A DNA stretch of 64,000 bases from Hyphomicrobiales bacterium (GTDB lineage: Bacteria > Pseudomonadota > Alphaproteobacteria > Rhizobiales > Rhizobiaceae). The position numbers and the translations under genes are program-made. The first letter of the stretch is position 1, and each line of letters opens with the position of its first letter. Shown here one piece after another: positions 44,901 to 54,991 of this stretch. Below the pieces are notes generated by a model that worked only from the letters and a program-made list of their open reading frames with translations, did not search any database and was not told where the DNA came from. Location: positions 102,351 to 166,350 of the forward strand of contig UBXG01000012.1 of NCBI GenBank assembly GCA_900469475.1. The letters are read 5' to 3'.

Positions 44901-47900
44901 CGACGGCAGCCGCCAATGGGAACATCGTCCAAACGACAAGCGGCGATCTGACGCTTGCCGCAGCCGGCAGCATCGACGCTGGCACGCTGCTCTCGGCCGG
45001 CAAACTCAATGCTACCGGCTCGACCGTCATGGCCGGGACCGTCACGGCGCATGGCGATATGACGCTTAGGGGTGCCACTAGTGTTACCGGCCAGATCCTG
45101 AGCGCCGGAAACGTGCTGATCACTGGCCAAAGTCTGGCAGCGCAGACTGTTATTGCGGGCATCGACTTCGGTGCAACCAATGCCGCGGGTGGCAATATCG
45201 TTGTTGGACAGCTCGGGGACTTGACGGTTCAGTTGAGTGGTGGGTTCTCGGCATCGACGATGCAAGCCGCCGGTGCCATCAACGTCAATGCCGCGACTAT
45301 GACGGCCGATACCATCACCGGTCATCACGACATTACCCTTTCCGGGACGACGACCGTCAATAAGCAGATCTTGGGCGGCGGCAACATCGGCATCTCCGGC
45401 TCGAGCATCAAGGCTGGCGCTATCGTTTCGGGCGTCGATTTCGACGCGACGGCAGCCGCCAATGGGAACATCGTCCAGACGACAAGCGGCAATCTGACGC
45501 TCGCTTCGACCGGTGCGATCAATACCGGGACATTGCTGTCGGCCGGTAATTTTTCCGCCAGCGGCACAGCTGTGACTGCGGACGCAGTCACGGCGCATGG
45601 CGACATCACGCTTAATGGCGCCACCAACGTTACCGGCCAGGTTCTCGGCACCGGCAACATCCTGATCACTGGCCAGAGCCTGTCGGCCCAATCTGTCGTC
45701 GCCGGTATCGACTTCGGTGCAACCAACGCCGCCGGCGGCAATATCGTTGTTGGACAGTTCGGGGACCTGACGGCTCAGTTGAGTAGCGGGTTCTCTGCAT
45801 CGACGATGCAGGCCGGTGGCAGCATCAACGTCAATGCCGCTACCGTGACGGCCGATACCGTCACCGGCCATAAGGATATCGCGCTTGCCGGTGCGACCAC
45901 CGTCCATGGCCAAGTCCTTGGTGGCGGCAACATCAGCATCTCAGGCCCGAGCATCGCTGCAGGCGCGATCGTCTCCGGTGTCGACTTTACTGGCACCACT
46001 GCCGCCAACGGCAATATCGTCCAGACATCAAGTGGCGATATGACCCTGGCTTCGAGCGGTGATCTCACGATCGGCACGCTATTGTCAGCAGGTAATTTGA
46101 CCGTGCAAGCGAGCGATCTGAGCGCGAGTAGCATCACAAGCCATGGCGAGACCGACCTGAATACAAATGGTCGTGTCAACGTCAGTGGCCAGGTATTATC
46201 GGCCGGCAATCTCTCGATCGATGGCGCCAGCCTCAACGCCGGACTTTTGGTTTCCGGCGTGGATTTTACCGCGACCGCGGCCAACGGCGGAAGCATCGTG
46301 CTTGGAGGGGCCCGTAAGACGGACCTCACCGTTTCCGGCAATGCCACGGCCGGCACGATCCTGTCGGCAGGCGATATCACGGCAAAAACGGCCAACCTAC
46401 AGGCGGGTAGCATCACAAGCCACGGCGATGTCGGCATTATCGGCAATGTTGATGTCAGCAACCAGATCATGGCCGCAGGCGAGCTTGCGATCAATGGCGG
46501 CAGTATCAGCGCACCGACCTTGATCTCCGGCATCGACTTTGCTGCCACCAACGCCGCCGGCGGCAACATCGTGCTGGCGTCGTCGGGAGCCATGAATCTG
46601 ACGGCCTCCGGCAATATCACGGCCGGCACGATCCTTTCCGCCGGTGACGTCACGGCGAAAGCGGCTGATCTCATCGCCGACAGCATCACCGCTCATGGCA
46701 ACGCAGGCATTGTCGGCAATGTCGATATCAGCAACCAGATCATTGCTGCCGGCAATCTCACGGTTAGCGGTGGTCACATCAACGCACCGACGCTGATCTC
46801 CGGCATCGACTTTGCTGCCACCAATGCCCGTGGCGGCGGTATAGTGCTCGGAACTGCCGGCGATATGAATTTGACCGCGTCTGCGGGCATCACCGCCCAG
46901 ACCATGTTATCGGCTGGCGCAATCAATGCCAGTGGGTCTGCGATTACGGCCAATGCTGTGACCGGGCATGGCGACATCACCCTCGCCGCCAGCAACAATG
47001 TCAATATCTCGGGCCAGCTCCTCGGCGCCGGCGACGTCTTGCTCTCCGGTTCGACCGTCCAACTGGGCCAGGCAGTTACTGGTGTTGATTTCGCTGCCAC
47101 CGCGCGATCGTCAAACGGCGCCATCGCTCTCGGACAAAGCGGCGATCTGACCATTAACGCCGGAAGTGCGTCGGCCGGCACGCTGATCGTCGCAGGCAAC
47201 CTCAACGTGGCGGCAAGCGCCTTTACGGGCGGCAACATCACGGGCCACGGTGCCGTCGCGATCGGCTCATCCACCAGTCCCGGCGCGGTCAGGATTAACG
47301 GCCAGCTCTTGGGCGCCCGTAACGTCTCAATGACCGGATCTGGCGTCAGCGGCAACGTCATCGCGGCCGGGGTCGATTTTGCGGCGATGGACCAATCGGG
47401 CGCCGGTAACGTCATTCTAGGCCCGGGCGGCAATCTCACGCTCGCGAGCACAGCAGGCGACATCTCTTTCAACAGCCTGCTTGCTGCCGGGACGATTACA
47501 GCCAATGCTGCCAACAATATCAGCGCCAATGCCGTCGCCCATGGCGATCTGTCGCTCACAGCGGGCAACGCCATCACGCTCAACGGCCAATCGCTTGCAA
47601 GCCGCAACGCCAATCTGTCCGCCCGATCGATAACGATCGACACGCTGGTCTCAGGCGTCGATTTCGCCGCCACCAATGCTGCGGCCGGCGGCAGTCTGAT
47701 GCTGCAGCGTACTGGTGCAATGACGCTGTCAGCTTCGAGCGGTAGTATCAGCGCCAATTCGCTACTTTCGGGCGGCAATCTTGCCGCTACGGCGACGCAG
47801 AACATCGGCTACAACAGCCTGCAGAGCTTAGGCGACGCTGCGCTTACAGGCCCTGGCGCCATTGCTTATACCAGCACCACCCGCGTTGGAGGCAACCTAA

Positions 47901-50900
47901 CCCTCAATACCGGAACGCTGGATCTCTCGGGCGGCAGGGGCAGCCGGATTGCCGCCGGCGGCACGGTGATCGTCAACGCTTCATCCGCCAATCTCTCGGG
48001 AAGCAATCTCGTCTTCGGCGGCCTGACCCTCAATCTCTCCGGCGATGCCGATCTTTCCAATGCACAAGTCAGCACCGTTACCAATGCTGGCGGTTCTGGC
48101 GACATCACCATCTCCGCTGCAGGCCTTGCCACCACTGCGGGCACTTCGCTGCTTGCCGCGCATGACCTGACGCTGAACCTGCCATCGTTGGGCAACAGCG
48201 GTCAGCTTGCTGCCGGCAACAATCTGACGTTCAACGTCGCTGGCGACTTCTACAACAGCCCGTCAGGCCTCGTCTTTGCGGGCAACAACGCCAACCTCTT
48301 CGTCGGCGGCACGCTCACCAACGACCAGGGCGCTATCCTCGCAGATGGCGGGTTGACCATCCGGGGAACGACCGAAGGTCAGCGCAATGCGGCAGTCACC
48401 AATGTGTCCGGTCTCATTCAGTCCGGTGGCGACATGTCGATACTCACCAGCAACCTCACAAATAGGCGATCGACGACGCCGACCTGGGTGACGGGTCAGC
48501 TGGTCTCCTCCGGTGGCGTTGTCGGTACCTTCGTGCTCAATCCAGCAGTCGCAGGCCAACCCTTCGCCTATCTGGAATCGACCGACCAGAATATGTTTCA
48601 GCTTTATGCGGGGGTCGATCCGGGGCAGTTTTCTGACTACCAGCCGCTGTTATATTCGGTCGCAACCCTTGCCGACGGCACCTCCTATCACGCCTGGACC
48701 TGGGTCAGCGGCAGTGGTCCGACGGAAGTTCGGCCTATCTTCGACTGGATTAAGGCTCGCGTTCCCAAGGATGCCAACGGCAATCCGATCCTCGATCCCA
48801 ACAATCCGTCACGCTATTTCATTGTCGATGAAGTCGTCCGCAGCGGTTCGGATACCAGCACGACCTACACCTGGGATCCAACGTCCAACATATCGCAGTC
48901 GGTTTATGAAGACCGCTTCACCAGTGCGCTCAGCCCCGAGGCCGTGATCCGCGCTGGCGGCAATCTCACCGTCGATGCCACCAACCTCACCAATTCCTAC
49001 AGCCGGATTGAGGCCGGCGGTGATGCGACGCTCAAAGGATCGACGCTCACCAACGAAGGCGTCGTTCTCAATCGCACCACGACACTGACCTGCAATGCCC
49101 AGAGTGCATGCACAGCCTACAACAGCGACGGTTCCGCCGATCCTTCCCGCAATATCGCCAACGGCACGTCGATCATGTCAGGATCGCAGGTTATCGGCGG
49201 CGCGGCTGGTACGCTCAAGGCGGCCAGGGCCTTGAGCCTTAATTTCGGTACGGTCAACAATACGTCGCTCGGTTCGACGGGCGGCGGCGGGGCCGTCAGT
49301 GCGCCTTCGACATCGAATGATCCCCTGTCGGCCCTAAATGGCATGACGGCCGGCGGCGCCTTGTTCAATGTCAATGTCGCGCTAGGCAGTTTCACCTCGA
49401 ATGGTGGCGCCAATGTCGGTAGTGGTCCATCACTGACGGGTACCGGTACAACGATCACCGGCGGGCCGACCGTCAATGGCGGCAACCTGGCGGCAGCCGT
49501 CGGTGCGTCGGTGGGCAGCAACAGCGTGACGCTCGCCAGCGGCCCGTCGATCAGCTCCGGCACCCTGACAGCTAGTGGTGCTGCGATCAATCCCAACAGC
49601 CTGATGGGCAAGCTCACCGCTGCTCTCGGCAACAGCGGCAACCTCGCTCAGGTGCTGCAGGTCAACGGCGCGCAGCTCGCCTCCCTTGCGAAGCCGCAGT
49701 CGGGCGGGGTAGGCGGCACGGTGCCGGGCCAGGTCTTCCTGTTCGAAACGCGGGCAGCCTTCCTTGACGTGTCGAAGTTTTACGGGTCGAGCTATTTCAT
49801 CGACAGAGTTGGCTATACGCCGGAGACCAAGGTTCCCTTCCTCGGCGACGCCTATTTCGACAATCAGCTCGTAGACGAACAGATGCGGCAGCTGGTGGGC
49901 GATGGCCTTGGCGCGGGGTCGTTCATCCCCGGCAACAATGCCACCGACCAGATGAAGACGCTGCTCGACAACGGTGTCGCTTATGCGGAGGCGAACGGGC
50001 TTGCTCTCGGGCAATCACTGACGCCGGAGCAGGCCGCATCGCTCACTCAGTCGATGGTGATCTACCAGACGCAGATCGTCGACGGCGCGCAGGTGCTGGT
50101 GCCGGTCGTCTATCTCTCTGCCGCTGATAAGGCAAAGGTCAACGAAGGCGGCGCCGTCATCGCCGGCAACAGCGTCAGCATCGACGCTGGCTCCGTCAAC
50201 AATTCCGGAGCGATTGCCGCAGCGGATGGCATGACCATCAATGCGACCGAGATCAAGGCCAATGGCGGCACCTTCCTGGCCGGCGGCAACATGAACCTCA
50301 ACGCCACAAATGGCATTACGCTTGCCGCACAGACGATGACCATCGGTGGTCAGAATGTCGTCAACACCAATGCCGGTGTGTCGGCTGGCGGCAACCTTAA
50401 GATCGCCGCGGGCGGTACGCTGAGCTTAGAGGGCACCAAGATTGCCGCGGGTGGCGCAGCCCAGCTATCCGGCAACAATGTCAATCTTACCACTGTCAAG
50501 GTCGACAACGGCGGTCAGCAGAATGCGACGGCGGCACGCGTCAACGCCGGTGGTAATCTCACCATTGCGGCCAACAACGACATCAATGTCATAGGTTCCT
50601 CTGCCAAGGCTGGTGGCGATCTCAAACTTAAGGCCACGGATGGAGCGGTCAACATCGTCTCGACCGATGTCGCCCGCAAAACGGACGATGGCTACAGCAA
50701 GACGACGGGTACCGATCAGCAGGCCTCGCAGCTCTCGGCCGGCGGCAACACTCAGGTCAATGCCAATACGGGTGTCCTGATCTCTGGTTCTGATCTGTCA
50801 GCCAAGGGTAACGTGGGGTTGACGTCCAACGGAGACATCAATGTCACGACGTCTCAGAGCCAGTCGAGCTCGACTTTCGGCAAAAACTCCTCGTCCGAGG

Positions 50901-53900
50901 TGACGCATAATGGCTCGACCATTACGGCCGGTGGCGATCTGGTCGCGAAGTCTAACAGCGACATTAACGTCATCGGTTCGACGATGGATGCCGAGGGAAA
51001 GCTTGGCTTGCAGGCCGGTAAGAACGTCACGATTGCTGAAGCGACCGATAGCGCCACCCTCGATGTCAAGAGCTCGAGCAAGAAGAGCGGTTTCTTCGGT
51101 TCGACGAAGGAAAATGCCTCCGGCCATCTGGAGACGACAACCGCTGCTGGCTCGTCACTGTCCGGCAAGGACGGCGTGACGATTGTTTCCGGCGGCGACA
51201 CCACGGTCTCTGCCTCGAAGATGACGGCGGGTGATGACACGCATGTCGCCGACCTGAATGTCCAGACTGGCGGCAATCTGATCGTCACGGCCGGCAAAGA
51301 CACCGAGACCGAGCACGACAGCGCCAAGCGCAAGGGTTTCCTGCGCAGCGGTAGCTCGAGCTATGACGGCTATAACGAGACCACCATCGGGTCGCAGCTC
51401 TCGGCTTCTGGCGATGTCAGTCTTAATGCCGGCAAGGCGGCGGCCATTGCCGGCTCGAAGATCAATGCCGATGGCTCGCTGAATATCTCCGGCGAGAGCG
51501 TCTCGATCATCGGCGCGCAGGAAAATCACCAGTCCGACAGCAAGCGCAAGGATTCCGGCCTCTTCGTCGGTTCCGGCGGCGGCTTCATCTCGCTCTACGG
51601 CAAGAACGAAAAGCAGGGCCAGCAATCTTCCACGGATAACATTGGCTCGACGCTTTCGGCTGGTCAAGACGTTAACCTAACGGCAAGGACGACCGATCTC
51701 AATATCATGGGATCGTCCGTGAGTGCCGATCGGGATATCAACCTCTCTGCCACCCGTGACGTCAATGTGACCCCGGGCGCCGAGAGCTCGTCACAGTCTG
51801 AACAGCAGAAGAAGTCCGGCTTCGGTCTTGCACTTTCCGCTGGCAATGGCGGTTTCTCGCTCGGGATTGGCGCGCAGTCGACCAAGGACAGCAAGGCGCA
51901 GCAGTCCGATACCAATGCAGTCTCTAATCTTTCGGCCGGGCGCGATCTCAACATCTCGGCGGGCAACAACGTCAACCTGCAGGCAACCAGCGCCTCGGTC
52001 GAGCGCGACGTCAATCTGTTCGCCGGCAACAACATTAATCTGCTCTCAGCCAACGACGTTACCAATTACCAGGAGGTGCATGAAAAGACCTTCGCTGGTG
52101 TGACCATCTCGGTGACGAGCCAGGTTGGTAAGGCGGCCCAAAGCATCATGAATTCGGCCGAGCGCCTTTCGGACAGCGGTGGCGTCAATGCGGTGACCAA
52201 CACGGCCATTGCCGGCCTCGGTTTTTACGAAGGCTACAAGGGACTGAAGAACGCTGCGGAGAATCTCGACTCTGGTAAGGGTCTTTCCTTCAGCATCGGC
52301 ATCAATGCCGGCATCAATCATCAGGAGAGCAGCTGGTCCTCCTCGTCTTCGACCCCGGTCGTGACGGATATCCGTGCCGGCCGCTCCATCACCATGGAGG
52401 CCGAGAAGGGCTCCATCACCAGTGATGGTGCGCAGATCCTGGCCGGCTACGACAAGAACGGCATCCCGACGATATCGGGCGATCCGCTGACCGGCGATAT
52501 CTTCTTGTCGGCAGCGAATGGCAACATCAACCTCGATGCCGCCACGGGCACGTCGGATTCGACCAGCTCGAACAAATCCTGGAGCGCCGGCGTCGGCGTC
52601 AACTTCAGCTGCAGTACCAAGGGTGGTTGCCAGGAGACCGGGGTTGGGGTCAATGCCTCCTATGGCAAAGGCGGTTCGGAGACATCAGGCACCAGCCACA
52701 CCAACACGCATGTGAACGGCACCGGCGATGTCACCATCGTCACCAACGACCTCGCACTGAAGGGCGCGACGGTCGCCGGTAATTCGGTTGCGATTGACGT
52801 CAAGAACCTGACGATCGAAAGCCAGCTGGATACGCAGAAGGCCAAGGCCGATCAATTCAATGTCTCCGGCCAGATCGGCTTTGGAAACACCGGCGTTTCC
52901 GGCACCGTGCAGAAGGCCAGGGGCGATGCTGTGCTCGTCTCCGAACAATCGGGCATTCATGCAGGCACCGGCGGCCTCGACATCAATGTCAGCGGCCAGA
53001 CGTCGCTTGTCGGCGGGCTGATTACCAGCCAGGCGACGGCGGACAAGAACTCCTTCTCCACCGGCACCCTGACGGTTGCGGATATCGACACGCATTCGAC
53101 CTGGAAGGCCGAAACCTATGGCGGCGGCATCGGCACCGGCGGGCTCACCATCGCTCCACCCGTCAAGGCCGGCGAAAGCGAGACCGGCAAGGCCTATTCC
53201 GCCATCAGCGGCAATATCGGCATCACGATCACCGATCCTGCGCATCAGATGCAGGACATCGGCACGATCCGCCGCGATACCGAGAATACCAACACCTCGC
53301 TGCCCGGCCTGCCGGATCTGCAGAACATCCTGCGTCAACAGTACAAGACACAGGCCGATCTGCAGGCGGCGCAGGCCACCATGGCGGGGTTGGTGGGCGA
53401 TATTGCCAGTGAGTTCTACAAGCAAGCCGCTCTGAGCCAAGACCAGGCCGGCATGGACTACTGGAAAGAGGGTGGGGCCGGGCGCGTGCTGCTGCACACG
53501 ATCGGCGCGGGCATTCTCGGCGGCGTCAATGGTTGGGAGGGTGCGCTCAAGGGGGCGGCAGGCGCTGCGACCTCAGCGTTGCTGACACCAGCCATTGCCG
53601 ATCTCGTCAAGGGCATGCTGAAGGACAGCACCTTGTCTGATCAGGACAAGCAGACGCTTGCCGCTCTGCTCGGTGAGAGCCTGTCTGCCTTGGCTGCCGG
53701 CGCTGTCGGCGGCGGCGAAGGCGCCTCATATGGTGCTGCGCAGTATCAGTATAACTATCTCACGCATGAGCAGCTTGATGAGGCCAATAAGAAGCGCGGC
53801 GAACTCCTCAACAAGATTGATGATTGTAAGGCATCCCTCGGCAATGGCTGCTCTGGCCAGGAGCTGGCAAAACTCGAGAATAATCTGGAAGTTAGCACGG

Positions 53901-54991
53901 CTTATTACAGGCAGCTCTCGGATGCGAACAATGCTGCCCTCGTAAGTGCCTGTGCCGCATCGTTCACAAGTGCAGCCTGCGTCTCGGGTCGTCAGGAATT
54001 GCAGAACGCGGTTGATGAGGAATACGGCCTTCAGGCTCGCGTACTCGGCACCGGGCCCGTCAATACGCCGGACGCCCTGCTGCTTGGCGTGCTCACTGAT
54101 GTAGCGGCCGGCCGCGGTGCTTCTGATCAAATCGCCGTCCAATATCAAAAGGCGTTGGCCACACATCAGGCAATAGTAAATGGTGTGGCTGCTTTGTCAG
54201 TGCTTGTTGCAGCTGGCGTAACCATCGGTCCGGAGGTTTACGCCTATTGCGCAGTTAACAGCGCCGCATGCGCCAATGCTGTTACCGAACTGCTTGATTG
54301 CACCGTCACCGTGGCCTGCACGAGTACGGCAGGTGGCGTTCTCTCTCTGGGCGCCGCAACGAAGGTCGCTGGCGAACTGGAGCAATCGGCAACTGCTGCA
54401 GCACGGACAGCGGGCACAAGGACGATCATCGCATCCGATGGGACCAGCGTTGTCGTGCCCGCTGGGTATAGGCCGCTTACCGCTGCGGGGGCTGCGGCCA
54501 ACGACGTTGGTGGCCTGCCAACCGGATATGTCCGCGTCATCGATGATGCAGGCAATGTCGTCATTGCTGGACCGAACGGGGCGATCTACAATGATGTCGC
54601 AGCAGCGCAGAGAGCGGCGGCTATTGGCACCGATGCCCCAAATGGGGGAGCGTTGCCTAATGTTCCGGGTCGAGTTCAATCTAGGGTAAACTTGGACGGC
54701 GATGGATGGGGTCATGTTGTGGATCGCCACTTTGATCCGAGTGTAAACGCAAGCCAATTTACCGTTAGTCAGTCCGAGCTTCGGCAGCTTCTGCAGAGCT
54801 CGCAAGTGGTGCAAACACCAGTGACACGGACATTGGTAAGTGCGGATGGAATTCGATATGTCCGAGAAGTGACTTTTGAGTCGCCGATTGGCACTGATAA
54901 ATTCAACGGATTTCAACCAACTTCAACGATGACCATTCTGACAGATCGTTTTGGAAACCTTGTCACGGCCACGCCAGGAAGAATTCAATGA
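41903..54991 (+). CDS. CdiA-like two-partner-secretion exoprotein (filamentous haemagglutinin type)
   Basis: A 4362-residue exoprotein. The signal peptide ends near PMLANAQS (residue 46). The TPS domain (about 50-290) has NPNGI at 160-164 followed by CAGCGFIN. Residues about 470-1950 are tandem repeats of roughly 91 residues. A non-repetitive block (about 2180-2450, WVTGQLVSSGG...YHAWTWVSG) follows, then more FHA repeats to about 3500. A conserved pre-toxin region ends in QYQYNYLTHEQ (about 3955). The variable C-terminus follows, with a final domain near GWGHVVDRHFDPS (from about 4255). No VENN motif is seen. The stop overlaps the immunity gene start (ATGA). Predicted surface filament delivering a toxin to neighbouring cells. 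Confidence 0.9.
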   Translation: MTRTSARVSSGENGKVSVRGLGRAMRQLSATLLSALLVFQPMLANAQSVSAAGSAPAANQPGVGSAPNGVPLIDIVTPNATGLSHNKYDNFNVGTQGLILNNFKGEVGTSNLGGATPGNPNLNGSGPASVILNEVTSGNRSALNGPTEVFGGRADVIIANPNGITCAGCGFINTPHATLTTGVPTIGADGSLTGFTVNGGDVTFEGAGGNFAAAPGSVDLFDVVSRQIHVNAPIYGKTVRLTGGASKYDYATGEATALTATSGTPEYAIDGTALGAMQADRIKVVVTEKGAGVRMSGDMAANAGELSLSADGKISIGNASARDGVTITSKQRVTAAKVTSRQKVKVQADQGITLQSIAADSDIALANGAGLLSVSGDVNGGTSVQMGSGGGIAAGSVTAGNGAATLVASSGDIAIAGAASSTGDLTLTATAGSISAASLLSYNNLTLTAGNSLTVSGNVLAQGNVSATAQSISTGMVVSGINIAATSADPGGNVVLSAQSPAIVAGSAGNLSLMATGGAMATGNLQSAGSLNIIATGNITAGNIQSAGNLTATATALTAANVTSHGGLTVNAAMNASGQILGAGDILISGASIQATAIASGVDFASTNAAGGNIVLGSAGALDLKAAAGTITVGTLLSAGNLTAQASLLQSSNLTSHGNVSIDGGMRVTNQLLGASDITINGNANGVSAGLLASGVNFAATKAAGGNIVLAGSGDLTINDSAGAIQAGTVLAAGAINATGQTITADAITGGKNITLTGATSPTAGSGSVKTTGQVLGGGSVGITGSSIAADAIVSGVDIAATNAAGGRITLGPTAAGIGNLTLTSAGAISAGTLLSAGDLVANGASISAGNISAHRDMTLGGVISVSGQILGTGNVLISGQNLSAQTLVAGIDFNATNAAGGNIVLGQTGDLTVNVNGAVAASTIQAAGAIDISGTSVAAASITGHKDISLSGTAVGGVATTTASGRVDITNQVLGGGNVGISGSSIKVGTAVSGVDFAATAAANGNIVQTTSGDLTLAAAGSIDAGTLLSAGKLNATGSTVMAGTVTAHGDMTLRGATSVTGQILSAGNVLITGQSLAAQTVIAGIDFGATNAAGGNIVVGQLGDLTVQLSGGFSASTMQAAGAINVNAATMTADTITGHHDITLSGTTTVNKQILGGGNIGISGSSIKAGAIVSGVDFDATAAANGNIVQTTSGNLTLASTGAINTGTLLSAGNFSASGTAVTADAVTAHGDITLNGATNVTGQVLGTGNILITGQSLSAQSVVAGIDFGATNAAGGNIVVGQFGDLTAQLSSGFSASTMQAGGSINVNAATVTADTVTGHKDIALAGATTVHGQVLGGGNISISGPSIAAGAIVSGVDFTGTTAANGNIVQTSSGDMTLASSGDLTIGTLLSAGNLTVQASDLSASSITSHGETDLNTNGRVNVSGQVLSAGNLSIDGASLNAGLLVSGVDFTATAANGGSIVLGGARKTDLTVSGNATAGTILSAGDITAKTANLQAGSITSHGDVGIIGNVDVSNQIMAAGELAINGGSISAPTLISGIDFAATNAAGGNIVLASSGAMNLTASGNITAGTILSAGDVTAKAADLIADSITAHGNAGIVGNVDISNQIIAAGNLTVSGGHINAPTLISGIDFAATNARGGGIVLGTAGDMNLTASAGITAQTMLSAGAINASGSAITANAVTGHGDITLAASNNVNISGQLLGAGDVLLSGSTVQLGQAVTGVDFAATARSSNGAIALGQSGDLTINAGSASAGTLIVAGNLNVAASAFTGGNITGHGAVAIGSSTSPGAVRINGQLLGARNVSMTGSGVSGNVIAAGVDFAAMDQSGAGNVILGPGGNLTLASTAGDISFNSLLAAGTITANAANNISANAVAHGDLSLTAGNAITLNGQSLASRNANLSARSITIDTLVSGVDFAATNAAAGGSLMLQRTGAMTLSASSGSISANSLLSGGNLAATATQNIGYNSLQSLGDAALTGPGAIAYTSTTRVGGNLTLNTGTLDLSGGRGSRIAAGGTVIVNASSANLSGSNLVFGGLTLNLSGDADLSNAQVSTVTNAGGSGDITISAAGLATTAGTSLLAAHDLTLNLPSLGNSGQLAAGNNLTFNVAGDFYNSPSGLVFAGNNANLFVGGTLTNDQGAILADGGLTIRGTTEGQRNAAVTNVSGLIQSGGDMSILTSNLTNRRSTTPTWVTGQLVSSGGVVGTFVLNPAVAGQPFAYLESTDQNMFQLYAGVDPGQFSDYQPLLYSVATLADGTSYHAWTWVSGSGPTEVRPIFDWIKARVPKDANGNPILDPNNPSRYFIVDEVVRSGSDTSTTYTWDPTSNISQSVYEDRFTSALSPEAVIRAGGNLTVDATNLTNSYSRIEAGGDATLKGSTLTNEGVVLNRTTTLTCNAQSACTAYNSDGSADPSRNIANGTSIMSGSQVIGGAAGTLKAARALSLNFGTVNNTSLGSTGGGGAVSAPSTSNDPLSALNGMTAGGALFNVNVALGSFTSNGGANVGSGPSLTGTGTTITGGPTVNGGNLAAAVGASVGSNSVTLASGPSISSGTLTASGAAINPNSLMGKLTAALGNSGNLAQVLQVNGAQLASLAKPQSGGVGGTVPGQVFLFETRAAFLDVSKFYGSSYFIDRVGYTPETKVPFLGDAYFDNQLVDEQMRQLVGDGLGAGSFIPGNNATDQMKTLLDNGVAYAEANGLALGQSLTPEQAASLTQSMVIYQTQIVDGAQVLVPVVYLSAADKAKVNEGGAVIAGNSVSIDAGSVNNSGAIAAADGMTINATEIKANGGTFLAGGNMNLNATNGITLAAQTMTIGGQNVVNTNAGVSAGGNLKIAAGGTLSLEGTKIAAGGAAQLSGNNVNLTTVKVDNGGQQNATAARVNAGGNLTIAANNDINVIGSSAKAGGDLKLKATDGAVNIVSTDVARKTDDGYSKTTGTDQQASQLSAGGNTQVNANTGVLISGSDLSAKGNVGLTSNGDINVTTSQSQSSSTFGKNSSSEVTHNGSTITAGGDLVAKSNSDINVIGSTMDAEGKLGLQAGKNVTIAEATDSATLDVKSSSKKSGFFGSTKENASGHLETTTAAGSSLSGKDGVTIVSGGDTTVSASKMTAGDDTHVADLNVQTGGNLIVTAGKDTETEHDSAKRKGFLRSGSSSYDGYNETTIGSQLSASGDVSLNAGKAAAIAGSKINADGSLNISGESVSIIGAQENHQSDSKRKDSGLFVGSGGGFISLYGKNEKQGQQSSTDNIGSTLSAGQDVNLTARTTDLNIMGSSVSADRDINLSATRDVNVTPGAESSSQSEQQKKSGFGLALSAGNGGFSLGIGAQSTKDSKAQQSDTNAVSNLSAGRDLNISAGNNVNLQATSASVERDVNLFAGNNINLLSANDVTNYQEVHEKTFAGVTISVTSQVGKAAQSIMNSAERLSDSGGVNAVTNTAIAGLGFYEGYKGLKNAAENLDSGKGLSFSIGINAGINHQESSWSSSSSTPVVTDIRAGRSITMEAEKGSITSDGAQILAGYDKNGIPTISGDPLTGDIFLSAANGNINLDAATGTSDSTSSNKSWSAGVGVNFSCSTKGGCQETGVGVNASYGKGGSETSGTSHTNTHVNGTGDVTIVTNDLALKGATVAGNSVAIDVKNLTIESQLDTQKAKADQFNVSGQIGFGNTGVSGTVQKARGDAVLVSEQSGIHAGTGGLDINVSGQTSLVGGLITSQATADKNSFSTGTLTVADIDTHSTWKAETYGGGIGTGGLTIAPPVKAGESETGKAYSAISGNIGITITDPAHQMQDIGTIRRDTENTNTSLPGLPDLQNILRQQYKTQADLQAAQATMAGLVGDIASEFYKQAALSQDQAGMDYWKEGGAGRVLLHTIGAGILGGVNGWEGALKGAAGAATSALLTPAIADLVKGMLKDSTLSDQDKQTLAALLGESLSALAAGAVGGGEGASYGAAQYQYNYLTHEQLDEANKKRGELLNKIDDCKASLGNGCSGQELAKLENNLEVSTAYYRQLSDANNAALVSACAASFTSAACVSGRQELQNAVDEEYGLQARVLGTGPVNTPDALLLGVLTDVAAGRGASDQIAVQYQKALATHQAIVNGVAALSVLVAAGVTIGPEVYAYCAVNSAACANAVTELLDCTVTVACTSTAGGVLSLGAATKVAGELEQSATAAARTAGTRTIIASDGTSVVVPAGYRPLTAAGAAANDVGGLPTGYVRVIDDAGNVVIAGPNGAIYNDVAAAQRAAAIGTDAPNGGALPNVPGRVQSRVNLDGDGWGHVVDRHFDPSVNASQFTVSQSELRQLLQSSQVVQTPVTRTLVSADGIRYVREVTFESPIGTDKFNGFQPTSTMTILTDRFGNLVTATPGRIQ
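43320..47720 (+). repeat. About 16 tandem ~273-bp repeats inside the exoprotein gene
   Basis: The motif (V/I)(S/A)G(V/I)DF followed by A-T-N-A-A-G-G-N-I recurs at about 43697, 43979, 44282, 44570, 44879, 45152, 45424, 45698, 45970, 46251, 46524, 46797, 47077, 47364 and 47650. Most spacings are 272-288 bp (91-96 codons). An earlier, weaker copy is at about 43330. The repeats probably build a beta-helical filament shaft. Confidence 0.85.
52757..53760 (+). repeat. Direct repeat copy 1: conserved end of the exoprotein before the toxin
   Basis: Begins at CTGAAGGGCGCGACGG and ends in the codons for QYNYL. It is nearly identical to 55401-56389, apart from small in-frame differences (GGGIGTGGLT against GGGIGGLT, and a 9-bp shorter stretch near EFYKQAAL). 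It provides about 1 kb of homology for recombination between the active and the orphan toxin modules. Confidence 0.92.

Noticed and set aside
44537..46689. Long minus-strand frames (458 and 304 codons) and others across the exoprotein gene
   Set aside because: They mirror the tandem repeats of the exoprotein; no start signals or family features.
43320..47720. Regular repeats considered as a CRISPR array
   Set aside because: Period about 273 bp, in frame and coding throughout, and no unique spacers of CRISPR size or cas genes.
53700..54000. Search for the VENN pre-toxin motif of enterobacterial CdiA
   Set aside because: Not present; the junction is marked instead by QYNYLTHEQ, so the cut point is inferred from comparing the two repeat copies.
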